A stretch of DNA of 64,000 nucleotides from contig JAMXSV010000016.1 of assembly GCA_027559495.1 (NCBI GenBank), forward strand, positions 248,001 through 312,000, written 5' to 3'. A program made the position numbers and the translations under genes. The notes under the pieces are model-generated. The model saw only the letters and a list, made by a program, of their open reading frames with translations, did no database searches and had not been told where the DNA came from. The stretch comes from Aurifilum marmelostoma (taxonomy: Eukaryota; Ascomycota; Sordariomycetes; Diaporthales; Cryphonectriaceae). Numbering within the stretch: the first letter of the stretch is position 1; the number at the start of each line of letters is the position of its first letter. This document shows, piece after piece, positions 21,470 to 34,017 of this stretch.

Positions 21470-23875
21470 ATGCTTCGTTCCGGCAGTCAACAGGCCAGTA
21501 AGGTCGTCAAGGCCCTGGCTCAACCTCGAAGGGCCTTCACAACCTCGAATATCGCCGCCCCCACCTCTACCACCACGACAAGAAAGGTGCACTACACGGC
21601 AAGAAAATCGGCAGCAACAGCCACCCCCGCGCCGTCAGTTTCTCTCCCACCCACCGTGACTCAACAGCTCAGGACGCACACACCCACTGCACACTAGACC
21701 TTTGCTAACAGATCAATTGGGCTGCAGTGATGTCCGCGCGAAACCCAGCCCCTCGTTCCAAGCTGAGCCTAGACAACATGTCCAGCCTCTGGCCAACCGT
21801 TCGGCCGACATGGACGAATCGTACGTCCTCGCCCGCAAAACCCGCCAACCTCCCGGACAACATGTGGGATTTTATATAATTGACGGCCCTTCTTTAGGTT
21901 CATTGGCAAGACTGGAGGCGAGATTTTTCACGAGATGATGTTGAGACATGATGTGAAGCACATCTGTATGTTGAGCGCGCCGACACCCCCATATATTTGT
22001 GTACGTTGATGCTTGCGTTGTTTGCTGTGACTAACAGCAAGCAATAGTCGGTTACCCTGGTGGCGCTATCCTGCCCGTCTTTGATGCCATCTACAACTCC
22101 CCGCATTTCGACTTCGTCCTGCCCAGACATGAGCAGGGAGCTGGTCACATGGCCGAGGGCTATGCTCGTGCCTCTGGCAAGCCTGGTGTCGTCCTGGTCA
22201 CCTCCGGCCCTGGCGCCACCAACGTCATAACACCCATCGCCGATGCCATGTCCGACGGCATTCCCCTGATTGTCTTCACCGGCCAGGTCGTCACGAGCGC
22301 CATCGGCAGCGATGCCTTCCAGGAGGCAGATGTGATTGGCATCTCGAGGGCCTGCACCAAGTGGAACGTCATGGTCAAGAGCGTTGCTGAGCTCCCCAGG
22401 AGGATCAACGAGGCCTTTGAGATTGCGACCAGCGGGCGGCCGGGACCTGTCCTCGTGGATCTGCCAAAGGACATCACAGCTGGCGTCCTGAGAAAGGCCA
22501 TCCCCACTGTGTCTGCCCTGCCGGGTCTGCCTAGCGCTGCCTCTCGCGCCATGGCAGATCTGACCAGGAAGCAGCTGCACGACTCGATCAGCCGTGTGGC
22601 CAGCCTGATCAACATCGCCAAGAAGCCCGTCATCTACGCCGGTAACGGTGTCATCTGCTCCGAGGATGGACCCGCGCTGCTGAGAGCCCTGGCCGACAAG
22701 TGCTCCATCCCCGTGACGACCACCCTGCAGGGTCTGGGCGCCTTCGACGAGCTGGACGACAAGTCTCTGCACATGCTCGGGATGCACGGCGCGGCGTACG
22801 CGAACATGGCCGTGCAGGAGGCGGATCTGATCATTGCTCTGGGCGGACGGTTTGACGACCGTGTGACCCTGCGCGTTGGAGGTTTCGCGCCGGCCGCCAA
22901 GGCTGCGGCGGCAGAGGGCCGTGGAGGTATCGTCCAGTTCGAGATCATGCCCAAGAACATCAACAAGGTCGTCCAGGCCACCGAGGCTGTCGAGGGCGAC
23001 GTCAGCACCAACCTGAAGCACCTGCTGCCCCTGGTCGACACCAAGTCGATGGAGGACCGCAAGGAGTGGTTTGACAAGATCAACAGCTGGAAGGCCAAGT
23101 GGCCCCTCAACGCATTCGAGCGCGCTGGGGACTCTGGCAGGATCAAGCCGCAGGAGATGATCGAGCAGCTGTCCGATCTCTGCAAGGACCGCAAGAACGA
23201 CACCTACATCACCACCGGTGTGGGTCAGCACCAGATGTGGACGGCGCAGCACTTCCGCTGGAGGCATCCTCGCACCATGATCACCTCTGGCGGTCTGGGC
23301 ACCATGGGCTTCGGCCTGCCCGCCGCCATCGGTGCCAAGGTCGCCAAGCCTGACTCTCTGGTCATTGACATCGACGGTGATGCGTCCATGTGCATGACGC
23401 TGACCGAGCTCGGCACAGCGGCACAGTTCAACATCGGCGTCAAGGTCATCGTCCTGAACAACGAGGAGCAGGGCATGGTGACGCAGTGGCAGAACCTGTT
23501 CTACCAGGACCGCTACAGCCATACGCACCAGACCAACCCCGACTTCCTGAAGCTGTCGGATGCCATGGGTATCCAGTCTAGACGTGTGTCGAAGCCCGAG
23601 GAGGTCGTCGATGCCCTGAAGTGGCTGATCGACTCTGACGGCCCCGCTCTGCTGGAGGTCATGACCGACAAGAAGGTTCCCGTCCTGCCGATGGTGCCTG
23701 CAGGCCATGCTCTGCACGAATTCATCACATGGGACGCTGGTAAGTGCCACTAAAATGAAGCACCCCTTTTCGTTCGAGTACGTGAATAGTTACTAACACC
23801 ATTGGGTGTACAGAAAAGGACAAGAAGCGGAGAGAGACCATGCGCGAGAGAACAAAGGGCCTGCACGGCAACTGA
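21470..23875 (+). CDS. ilv2: acetolactate synthase catalytic subunit, mitochondrial
   Basis: Five exons: 21470..21633, 21728..21820, 21898..21965, 22048..23739 and 23814..23875. All phases agree and the product is 692 aa. It makes acetolactate or acetohydroxybutyrate from pyruvate (plus 2-ketobutyrate), the first committed step of Val, Leu and Ile synthesis, using ThDP, Mg and FAD. The N terminus (MLRSGSQQASKVVKALAQP) is Arg/Ser-rich and fits a mitochondrial presequence. Enzyme motifs include FIGKTGGEIFHEMM, FGYPGGAILPVFDAIYNS, RHEQGAGHMAEGYARASGKP, and the ThDP site GDASMCMTLTEL through VIVLNNEEQGM. The C terminus reads EKDKKRRETMRERTKGLHGN. Intron 1 uses a GTCAGT donor with a good GCTAAC branch site before CTGCAG, so that junction is slightly less sure. 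Upstream TGACTCA sites point to CPC1-type control. Confidence 0.95.
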
Positions 23876-25219
23876 GGTGATCGACGTTGATTATCAGGGC
23901 GAAGGCAAAACAAAGAAAGTTCACAGCGGCGTTTTTACTTGTCGGGAAAAAGTCATTTCGGGCCCGAGCCCCTTCAGGAATCGTCAGTGGGAGATTCTTG
24001 ACCAGTGCGGAGGAAGTCAACGAATTTGCGTTGACCAGAGGTGTGGTCATTGATGCGATATGTCCATTTGGGGGGGGGGGGACCAAAAACGGCTTGAGCG
24101 ATAATGACATGTTCTTAACCAACATGGTCAGATCTTTCATTTAGTGGTTAAGGATCCAGATATCGCATGTATCCATGTGTCTACATGGAGGGCAAAAGGG
24201 TTTCAGAAAACATTTACAGCATTACACGCCAGGTATTTGTAAATAATAAACATACGCACGCCATGAGCCATCGTTTTACGGGGGAAGGGCATGGGGAATA
24301 ATCACAAAAAAGTGTTTTCCACACCTTCAAACCGTCATCTACCATCCATGTCTTTAGCCAACGAGATGCCGAGAGTGGCCGAGTATCTGAGTCCTCAGCG
24401 ATGAGTCGGCATCGGTGCAGATTTGGTTGTTGCAATAAAGGGACCTCCCGGGCTTCTAGGAGCCCGTCCATAATGGAGCCGCTGGGCCGTCATGCCATGC
24501 CCCCCCGCCCCCCCCCCCCCCCCACACACATATACATATACTACCATTCCTCCACATGAAGCTACCGCCTGGCCAGTGTTTTACCTTTTCGAGGCCAAGA
24601 GGGTGGTGCTGGTTTGCCCGTCGAACATATTGCCACCGGGCCTTCTCTTCCCAACTGTCATCGGCCCGTTCTGTCATCCCACCTTCAAGCCCTTGGTGCT
24701 CGCGCTTCAGCTTGCGGGCACTCCTCACAACAGCGGATGCACTCAGTTCTCTCGTCATCTTCATTACGGTCAGTGTCTGGCAAGCGGCCCAGTGTACCGG
24801 CCTGGATATTTCCCCAACCAGCGCGCTCATGGGCGCTTGGCAGTGGCAAGCTTCAACAGACACGAACCACAAAAGTAGGAGCCACCTCTGCTGGAGGCCG
24901 CTGGCAGATAAATTTCCCCTCTTCTCCCCTCTACTCATTTCTCATTTGGCACTCATCAAGAAACCACATTCCTCCCAGGCTCCAAGGCGCTCACGCCCAG
25001 GGCGCCAGAGTGAGGATCCTTTGCGAGAGGTTGAGCCCGCTCGGGCTGGTGACCGTCATCCTCTGGCCCCAAGGAGCCTGGTCCCAGCAGGGCCGTGAGG
25101 AAAGGGAACATCACTTTTGAGACGACGTAGCCATGGCACGTAAAGCAATTTGGGCGAGACTGACAATACTCGACGCGGAATAGAAGGCAAAGAAGCTTGG
25201 AGGAAAGGGGGGGGGGGAG

Positions 25220-25254
<35 letters not shown>

Positions 25255-27387
25255 ACAAGCAGGGAGCGCAGCAAGCGATCGTATGAAAGACATGCTTGAG
25301 ATTTGTGAGGCCAGGTCTGACAACAAGGAGACCGAACGGCAGGCGGTGGCATAACAGCCTTTGATAAAGCGCCCTGTTGCTTTCGGGCACGGCAAAGCAT
25401 ATGCTCGGTGATCAAGTAAGGAAACCATGAAAGGTGAAGAGCTGGCCTCCTGAGACGCTTAGCGAGGCGTGCTCATCCTATCTTGAGAGACCAGTCTGGC
25501 TCAGCTCCTCGTTTTGACTCTTCCTATCTCAATCCTGGCAGTGCGTCCTGGCGACGGCTAGGAAATACGCTTAGGGGCCGAAAGGCTCTTGCTGCTGAAA
25601 GCAGCATACCTTGATACGTTTCTTACCAACTGTGCATGTATGACCCTGTTCCCAGCAAGAGTTTGCGAGCACTCAGAGGAGATAGAAATTGGGGATCGGC
25701 GGGTCTCGAATGAGGTCCCTTGGTTTAAAGAAACAGGGGGAAAAAAGGAAGAAGAAAATTCATCAACATATTGAGCTCTTATCCTCGTGCGCTCGAGGAT
25801 GGGAAGGACAAGACCTGTCTTCAGGAGCTCTCGTACTGTGGCTTGTTTATCTCCCCCACACGTTCTATGCTTGTCTTCTGTGCTTGCGATGGCTGAGACA
25901 CGAGTTTCAATCCCACAAGCGCTTGGTGGCCTGGCCTAGCCATCGGACCTAAGAGCTCGGATGGACGTCCAAGTAGTGAAAGGTCTCGAAATTGGCCTCG
26001 AGGCCTCCTTATCACAGAGATGGTGCATTGCTCGTGTTGTGTAACACACCCCATGAAGCCACGAGAGCGCTGAAGAGGGGCCGGCGAATTTGTGTCTCAA
26101 AGCGAGAGGCCTACAGGCGAAGCAGCATGTGGACAAGCGGAGAGACCGTGTGAGCGGCGGAAAGGAAGCATGGTCCCGGCGGCGAAAATGAGCAAGGTGT
26201 CATCTTCTTCCAACATCGACCCCCTCTGAGTCCCTGGACTACTTCTTGATACCTGTTGGTGGCGATGTGCACCATAGGGTCGTCGCTAAAGTTGGCAGTG
26301 AGGATGCCGACTGTTGGATGAGAACCCACCTCTACAGACCCAGCAAGCGACAAGGTGCGACCTTGGGTGTGCCTGAAGCCTCTTTCAGCTACTCAGGTGG
26401 CTTCCAAGCATGGTGTTCTTTTCCCTTCTTGCCTTCGGAATGGTGGGTGGACCCAGGGAGCGAGACGAGGCACATGGCACATGGCACATGTTGGGCATCT
26501 GTGAACGAACTGTGGATGAATTTCAGGCCATAACCTCATGTAGATAAGTTCCGCTGTTGGGGCTCCTTCCCGAGGGCCCTGCGCATGAAGCGGTGGTGTC
26601 GTGGCCCTACGTGAGGGTGCCGACAGCCTTACGAGGAAGCGGGGGTTTGAATCCTGATACTGATCAGGTACCAGAGCCAGCCATCCATCGTCTAGATCAA
26701 GCTCCCGGGCCGGTGACCGCCACCCTCTCAATATAGCTTGCTGTACCGCACGCAGCGCCATGCGCTCTTGATGTGGCCACCATAGACCTCTGACCCTCCT
26801 AGCCCGCTCGACAGATGTGTTCCTCTCGATCGACAGTAGAAGTATCATGACAGAGCCCTGAGGAGCGAGAACGTCAAGGGGAGGCGAGACAGTCCCTAAG
26901 AGAAGGTCCAGGCCAAGCCCAGCAGCAGTATCAGACCGGCCCTCGCCCCTCCACTTGAGCGTGGTCCTCCTGAGAGGAGCTGACCCGTGAATGATACGGC
27001 CGCTTTGGGCCAAGGCTCGCCTTGTTATCCCCGCCCCCCGCATAACAGGTTACCATGAGCAATGAGATGTGCAGATAAGACAATGACTTGCATGTTGAAA
27101 GATGCTGCTCTGGGTAGCCAGCCTTCAAACACATCAGAGGGAGGATGAGCGAGAGAAGGGAAGGGGGAACTGGGGTTGGGGAAGGATCAGGACGAGGTGG
27201 ATGGTCAGCACATGGGGCGCTCAGGCGGAAGCTGGGTAAGGGGTCCCGCGAGGCAAGGGGGCCAGAGGAGGAGGGAAGGGGGGAGAAAGGCAACGGGCGC
27301 CACATCACAGAAAGCATTGACGCATGAGTCCGGACGACATGCGAACGAACTGTCGGTGTGTGGGTCTCGAACCATCTTGTCCTGCTT

Positions 27388-27390
<3 letters not shown>

Positions 27391-27438
<48 letters not shown>

Positions 27439-27439
27439 C
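27391..27439 (+). repeat. (CT)n-(GT)n compound microsatellite
   Basis: Adjacent CT and GT dinucleotide runs in the gene-poor stretch upstream of the zinc-finger gene. Confidence 0.85.
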
Positions 27440-30144
27440 GAGCGTTCCTCCAACGTGAGGTCGCAGCACGTTGCTGCACACCGTTCCAGCCATTTCTCTC
27501 GAACATCGTAATAGATCATGTTCCCTGGCTGATTCAGGGATGGAGGATCGCTAGCAAGAACAAATCTGGCAGTGAGAATGTACCCAGGTGGGTTGCCAAG
27601 TCTGAAAGTAGTCGAAAGGATCCCTCATCAGATAGGAGGATTGATGCCGATCTGGAAGGGCCCTTGCTAGACAGAGAGGCACGAACCATAGTAGGTAGCG
27701 TGGCTGGTGGACACCGCGACGAGAGGGGGGAGGGGGAGGAGGAGGAAACGAGAAGACTAGCATCAGACCTAATCTCGGCTGTAGGGTGTGGTCAACGTTG
27801 ACTGGTCGACGGGCTTGTTGTCGCCTGTAGCTGCTTGTCAGCCGAAACCTGTTTGTGTTGTCGGCGTACCTGGGGCGTCAATCATGTGCCACGAGGCCTG
27901 AGCCGCCAAGATGATGGAACAGCTGAAGGTTCAGAAGGAGGAGGAGGAGGGGGGAGGGGGGAGGAGAAGGGATGTAGGGGGGGGGGCCAAGCTGGTGGAG
28001 GGGTGTGGTTTAACAAAAACATCGAATACGATAGGATGCGATGGGAATTTGGGGATGGACATGGACAAGGCTGTCCCAAGGGCGGAGAGGGCGACAGGGT
28101 GACAAGATGACAGCGCGACAGAGCGAGGGTCGAGGTCGAGGTCGAGGTCAAGAAGCGATCAATCAATCAATCAATCAACCAAGGTCAAGGTCATCAGAGG
28201 GCAGGCAGGGTCAAGGGTCAGGGGAAAACGGGAAACCACCATGGGCAGGACCCAAAAAGAGGTCAGCACGGTCCAGCGATTCTACCTTCCTGACTCGGCC
28301 AGGACCCGATCTGACCCTGATCGTATATTACCACGCACCTGCCCGGCTGTTGTGCTACTTGATGCGATATTACCATCGCGGTGGTGTGCAGCGCCAGGAC
28401 CGCTAGTACGTACTAAGTACCATGCTTGGTGCTACTATGCAGCCACCTACTTGGTAGCTTAGAAGTAAGTGATATCAAGGGTGGACAGCAATAATTCCGC
28501 TGTTGCTATTTTCGGAAGCGTGAGCACCACCCCCCTCCCCCCTGTCTGTGGCTCCTGCCGTCCTCAACAAGCTTTCTGTGGAATCAGTGGGACCGCAATT
28601 TGACTTGCATGCGTGATGAGCTGGGTGGCCTGTGCTACTGTACAACCCCATGCAACCATGCAACCCAACCCAACCCAGCCCAGCCCAGCCCGCCCGACCC
28701 TCAGCAGCTCGGTATTCCGACGAACGATAATCGACCTCTGCCACACCACCCTTCCCCCCCCACCCCTCCTCTTCTCAGCGTTGCTACCACACACCCATCC
28801 CATACCAGAGCACTAAGCACAATACTAGTATAGCAGTAAAACTTTATGGTGCGAGCAAGACAAACCCGCCGCTGAAGCAGCAGGCGGAGGAAGAAAGAGG
28901 TCGAGGGAGGAGGAGCTGGCCTCTTCCGCCAAAGCCGCCCCAGCTGCTGCTAGGTTCACCGCCTCGAGACCAGAGCAGACCCTCATACCTGCACTACCTG
29001 GTGCCGTAGTATCCACTCATCTTAACAATGACCATCAGCATCAGATACACAGTATGACCACGCCCGGATCCCTATTGCGGTGCCTCTACCCAGCGGCCGT
29101 GCGAGCTTCATCTTTGGTTGGTGGGGTCGACGGGCGGATCACAGAGGCAACAGAGGGTGCACCCTAACACGGCGCCAGGCACAGAAGAGCGGCCTGTAAA
29201 GACGAAATCAGACCGACCAACCGAGGTCGGCAGGCCTTTCCAGCATTCAGCAATATGTCAAAAATATCAGATGCTGCCCTTCTGGTCCTAGCACGGGGTT
29301 TTCTCACCCAAAGTTAAGGTCGCCTCCTGTGGGCTGATCTACCGGTCTCGCCTGCAGAGTCAACGTATTGATGTACTTATTTGTGGTACTACCGAGTACG
29401 TACCATTATATACACTGCCGTCGGCTGCCCGGGCAGAGGTAACAGCCTGGGGCCAGATCGATTATGCTGCTGACCGACAGGCAGTCTAGCGAATATAACG
29501 GTGATGAGCATGACGCAGTCTGGGGGTCTACCTCACAAGGCTGGGCTTGCCACTCTGGCGGGCAGGCACGCGACGGGGTGGATGGTCTGCCTAGAGTTCC
29601 ACACGAAGCCTCTTGGTTTGCATTCACATACACACACACACACACACCTTTCTCTCTCTCTCTCTCTCTTCCGGGCCCCATGTCCCAGCAGGCCTGGCCA
29701 GAGGCAGCCATGAGCATGTCGAGCTCGTCACCCGTCTCGGTTCGGCGGCCCAACCTTAATCTTTCCCTTGCCCTTGTCGACTCCAGCAGCAGGCCTGATC
29801 CCGCCAACGTTACATAGCAGTTGTCAATCGGCATCTTTTGTCTCTGTGATCTTCGTAATCACTCCCACCTGGAGCGCCGCTGCTCAGTACACACAGCAGG
29901 TCGTTTCCGGTCGGGTTTTCAGAACCCCCCACCGATGGCACCCTGTCGAGTCATCACCTTGCATATGACCAAGTACGTACCATGGCGGGATCTGGTGGTG
30001 CGCATCCTCGACAAGATTAGGTTGGGCCTGGAGCCCCTACAGCCGCGCCGGCTTTCAGCAGCTTGCCCGTTTTTGGGGTTACGCTGCAGGCGGTACTTGG
30101 TCACCTCGGGGCTCCCCAAATCGAAAAGGATGGGAGATCGTGTG

Positions 30145-30146
<2 letters not shown>

Positions 30147-30198
<52 letters not shown>
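30147..30198 (+). repeat. (TC)n microsatellite, about 26 units
   Basis: An uninterrupted dinucleotide run of about 52 nt, among the longest in the window, within the large gene-poor stretch upstream of the C2H2 gene. Confidence 0.9.
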
Positions 30199-30201
<3 letters not shown>

Positions 30202-31876
30202 TGCCTCCGTGCCGTTGCAGTTGTCGTTCGAGCGCAGGCCAGACCAGCTCTGCGTGCTGGGACGTGCGCGCCTCCCGTGTATAAAAATGGCATTGTGTAA
30301 GATTACATCCTTACCGTATCCATCCAGCTTGGCGGGCTGGCACAACTCTCCGGAGCTTGAATCCCTGGCGGACGGCGCCCGGCTCACCACATCGACAATG
30401 TAATGTAATACTTGTAGTAGTAGAGATCTGACTGGCCTAGCCGCGATTGCGTCTGATCGAGACTCGCGGATCCTCGTTTCAGGTGGTTCTAGCGGCCTTC
30501 GAAGTGCCTTCTTCGGCAAGTCGAAACACAACAATGACCCATGGTATCCCCTGGATCCTGATAGGTGCTCCAGCCGAGGACGAGTTCCCCCCTGTCCCCT
30601 GGCACCCACGCAGCCCGCACGCGCACACAATGAGCCCGAATTGGCCTGTGGCGCAAGCGCCCTTGGCAGCAGCAGAACGGAGAGGACCGGCCGGACAAGG
30701 CTCGAGGCTCTGGCCCACCCAGGTGCTATGGGACCGTGCTATGGGCAGAAAGAGGTTAGGCCCTGGCTCGTTAAGCGGGACATAGCACCGTACTCACTAC
30801 AGGCGCGAGGAGGGAGGGAGGGAGGGCCTGGCTATTGGCAGAAGAAGGGGGGGGGGGGGGTAAGGGGTGCCTGCTGCTTCGACCAGCTGGGCCCTGCGCT
30901 GCTCTGCTGCCGTGCTCTCTGCTGCTGCTACTGCTCCTGCTGCCTCCCTCCTCCCTCCCTGCCTTCCCCCCCTCCCCAGCTGGTCGGATCTGGACACAAC
31001 AGCAGCGCACTTCCACTCCAGCCGAATTTACGATTTGTAACCCACTCGAGGCATCGTCCGACCTGATCGAACTTAACCCTCCGAGTTCTGACGGGTTTCA
31101 CCCTTCCTGCTTTCTTTCCCGGATTGCATCACCCACACTGGCTTTGCCTCCCCCGCACCAGACCATAACAGATTCAAACCTGGTGGTGCATAGTAGTGGT
31201 GGTGTCGTCTTTCCTTCGAATCAGGACCAGGCCACGTTCTCCACCAGACTGCAAATTGCCAAACCACCCCCCCCCCCCGGAACATCACCTCTCCTCTCTC
31301 TTCTCTCTCTCTTTCTCTCTCTCGCTTGTCCTCTTCGTCGCACTGGACACCGCTCGGAGCTGGATTTGACATCTCCAAAGACCGGGTCGTTCCCACACAC
31401 AGACAGGAACCACAGGCAGTACCGCGTCGAGACCGATCTGACCTATATCTATATGAGATTGCACAGCCCACCCGACCGGCTCCCCTCTCCCCTTGTGTAG
31501 CTTTTGACTCGAGTCGGCCCTTGCTGGACGCGAGGAAAGATAACCCTCTCGCATCTGCAGATGAGGATCAACACTCTTTTTCTCTATACACCTCTTCTGT
31601 CGCCTCCGCCCTCGACTGCACACGATCACTACTACTACCTCGTACCGCCCCCCAGCAACGGGTCGCCCGCTTCGTCAGCAGACCACCCGTTTACCGACAT
31701 TTACGCCTAATCAGAGCTAGACGAGCGCGCTGCGCCCCCATTTCCTTACATCTATCTCTCAATCGACAGCCGCGCGGATTTATCAACCTATTCCTGACCC
31801 ACGCATGTCGTGCGCACCTTGGACCCCCTGAGCCTTTTCGGACCTTCTGAAGGGCAGTGATCGACCTCGGGGCAAG

Positions 31877-34017
31877 ATGGACAACAACAACACCAACCAC
31901 AATCACCACACCAACAATCATGCCATGGACGATACTACCATGATACGGTACTTGCTGGGCAAGTATGGCTTGACAGATCTGGTGGCTATGCTGCGGTCCG
32001 CAGCGGCAAGCGGTGAGAGAGTTCCACCCAGCCTCGTCTCCACGTCGACGTACGATCTGACCTTGTTTACTGTGTGCAGAGCCGGGTGCCGCTATACCGC
32101 CCGCGACGTCGAGCAGCGGCCACATCGCCGTGGCATTTGAGGCGAACCCGAGCCCCATCTCCTTCTCGGACGCCAGCTCCATAACCGGCAGCCTGTACTC
32201 GACATGTTCCGACACGTCGTCCTTCCACAGCCTGAGCCTGGCTCCATCGCCTGCAGCCTCGTCAGCCAATGTCATACCGGGACACAATGCCGCGCCGACG
32301 TCCTCGGCAAGGTCCATAGGCCGCAAGGTCGTCCGCCGGGCTGCTGCCGCATCGAAGCGGTCCAACCTCGGCGGCATCGGTAGCTCCTGGGGAAACAAGA
32401 AGCAGGAGCCATTCGAGTGTCCGTTCTGCGGAGAGCGAGGCATCACCGTCGAGATCAAGCGAAAGAACGACCTGAAGCGGCATTTCCACGAGTTCCACAC
32501 CAACCATTCCGTCTGGACATGCACCGCGCCGGGATGCGGGCTCCCGTTCGAGTGGAAGTCTGCGTATACTAACCACCTCAAGTCGTGTCACCAGGGCGTG
32601 GGCCCCCTGCCCGACGACGCCATGGCCAAGACCTGCCCGCAGGTTGTCTTCGCGTGTGGTTTCCAGGACTGCAAGCGCATCTTCGAGGCCCAGAGCGACG
32701 AGGACGCCGACAAGAAGGCCCACGAGTACTTTGCGCACGTTGCCGACCACTTTGACGGAGACGGCCTGACGCATCGGGACTGGTCCTACTCGGCGAGATT
32801 CCGCAACCTCATGCGTCAGTCCCCGGTCGATGAGGCTTGGAAACGCCGTGTGAAACTCTCTGCCGACTCGCCTGCTTGGGAGGCACTTTCATCCTTCACC
32901 CTGCGCAAGATGCTCGAGTGCCGGCACATCCCAGAGGTCCAGTCGTTCATACAGTGCGCGTCAGCACTGGGATATGCGAAGAAGGGCACACCCACACAGC
33001 TTCCGCCGGGTTTCTTCATCCCTATTCGAGGTTCATGCCAGATGGCATCGGTCAACCATCGCGTGGACCGCAGCCAGGGCTCCATGGACCAACAGATGCA
33101 GCAGCAGCAGCAACAACAACAACAGCACCAGCAGCAGCACCAGCAGCAGCAGCATCAACAGCAACAGCAGCAGTCGCACATGGATATACCTGACTTCAGC
33201 CCTTTCGAAACGCCCCTGCCTACATTTCCCAAGGTGGAAGAGGATGCCGCGAGCTTGTCAAAGATCAGCATGGTGCCACCACCAATGAACTACACGCCTC
33301 AGACCATGCCACCAGACGCTGGGGCATGGACCACCCAACAGGACCCTCAATCTGCGCTCTCTACATCCCAGGACCTCTCCAACACATCATTTTTATTGTA
33401 AGTCTTTCCCTTTGTTCCCAAAAGCCTTGCCGATCGGGCCCATCAACAAAGAAACCCGCCCGATCAAGTGACAGATCACCTTACTAACTCTCGGGTACAG
33501 CCTTGACCCGGACGACACTATCATCACGACGCCACACATGCCCAACCTCCCCCTGCGCACGCCGACCCACTCGTTTGGCTACTGGACCGACCTCTTGTCA
33601 AATGGTACCAATTATGCCAACATGGCGGGTACCATGGGTGTCCCTGACGAGACGCAACCGTACCCACAACAGGGTCATCCTCAGTACCCGCAACCCATAC
33701 ATTATACGACATCGCGGGCTCCGGATCCTCCCATCCGCCCAAACACGCAGCAGGCGGGAGCGAACGCAGCTGCGCAGAAGAGGCGATGGAGCATGCGGAC
33801 GACGAGCTCAGGCCGAACAGTGGTGCCTGCACGCGACTCGATGCGCGACTCGATGAGAGACTCGATGAGAGACTCGATGCGGGATTCCATGCAAAACTCA
33901 ATGCGGGACTCGATGCAGAGCTCCATGCGAGATTCAACGATGACGTCTGCAAACTCGAATACCGATTCACGACCAGGCTCTATCATGTCAAGCGTTTTTC
34001 ACTTCGGCGGATCATAG
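31877..34017 (+). CDS. C2H2 zinc-finger protein with poly-Gln tract, probable transcription factor
   Basis: Three exons, 31877..32012, 32080..33397 and 33501..34017, with phases 1 and 2 matching, give 656 aa. Introns have GTGAGA and GTAAGT donors and CTGAC/CTAAC branch sites. The N terminus is Asn/His-rich, then MIRYLLGKYGLTDLVAMLRS. Three C2H2-like fingers lie at about 158-184 (CPFCGERGITVEIKRKNDLK, then RHFHEFH), 192-215 (CTAPGCGLPFEWKSAYTNHL, then KSCH) and 236-262 (CGFQDCKRIFEAQSDEDADK, then a His pair). A Gln-rich tract with scattered His covers about 384-415. The C-terminal exon carries tandem RDSM tetrapeptides and a Ser/Thr-rich tail. It is presumably nuclear and DNA-binding. I cannot name an orthologue. 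The long gene-free upstream region fits a regulated developmental or stress regulator, but that is inference. Confidence 0.85.
33097..33174 (+). repeat. CAG/CAA tract encoding poly-Gln
   Basis: A mixed CAG, CAA and CAC run inside exon 2 of the zinc-finger gene, encoding mostly Gln with some His. Such tracts vary in length between strains and often lie in activation regions. Confidence 0.85.
33830..33945 (+). repeat. 12-bp tandem repeat encoding RDSM tetrapeptides
   Basis: Repeats of the type cgngactcgatg encode five consecutive Arg-Asp-Ser-Met units followed by degenerate copies (QNSM, RDSM, QSSM, RDST). They sit in the last exon of the zinc-finger gene, near the C terminus. Confidence 0.85.

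Larger units (their letters stand above)
23876..31876. other. 8 kb without a supported gene, upstream of the zinc-finger gene
   Basis: Both strands were read. Open frames are short or low complexity and match no family I recognise. Simple repeats are frequent: C-run near 24503-24523, A-run of about 28 near 25225-25252, (CT)n followed by (GT)n at about 27391-27439, a GGTCGA hexamer repeat and (ATCA)n near 28124-28175, CCCAA/CCCAG repeats near 28660-28690, (CA)n then (CT)n near 29629-29670, and (TC)n of about 26 units at 30147-30198. The last kilobase is pyrimidine-rich and is probably promoter and leader of the zinc-finger gene. Confidence 0.5.

Noticed and set aside
21900..23750. 616-codon open frame antisense to ilv2
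   Set aside because: Shadow of a highly biased coding exon; no motif, and ilv2 is certain on the other strand.
28124..28175. GGTCGA and ATCA tandem repeats as a regulatory array or binding-site cluster
   Set aside because: Short, adjacent and of the same kind as other slippage repeats nearby; nothing ties them to a factor.
30835..31500. 221-codon plus-strand open frame upstream of the zinc-finger gene
   Set aside because: Poly-Leu, Pro and Ser text from polypyrimidine DNA; more likely promoter or leader.
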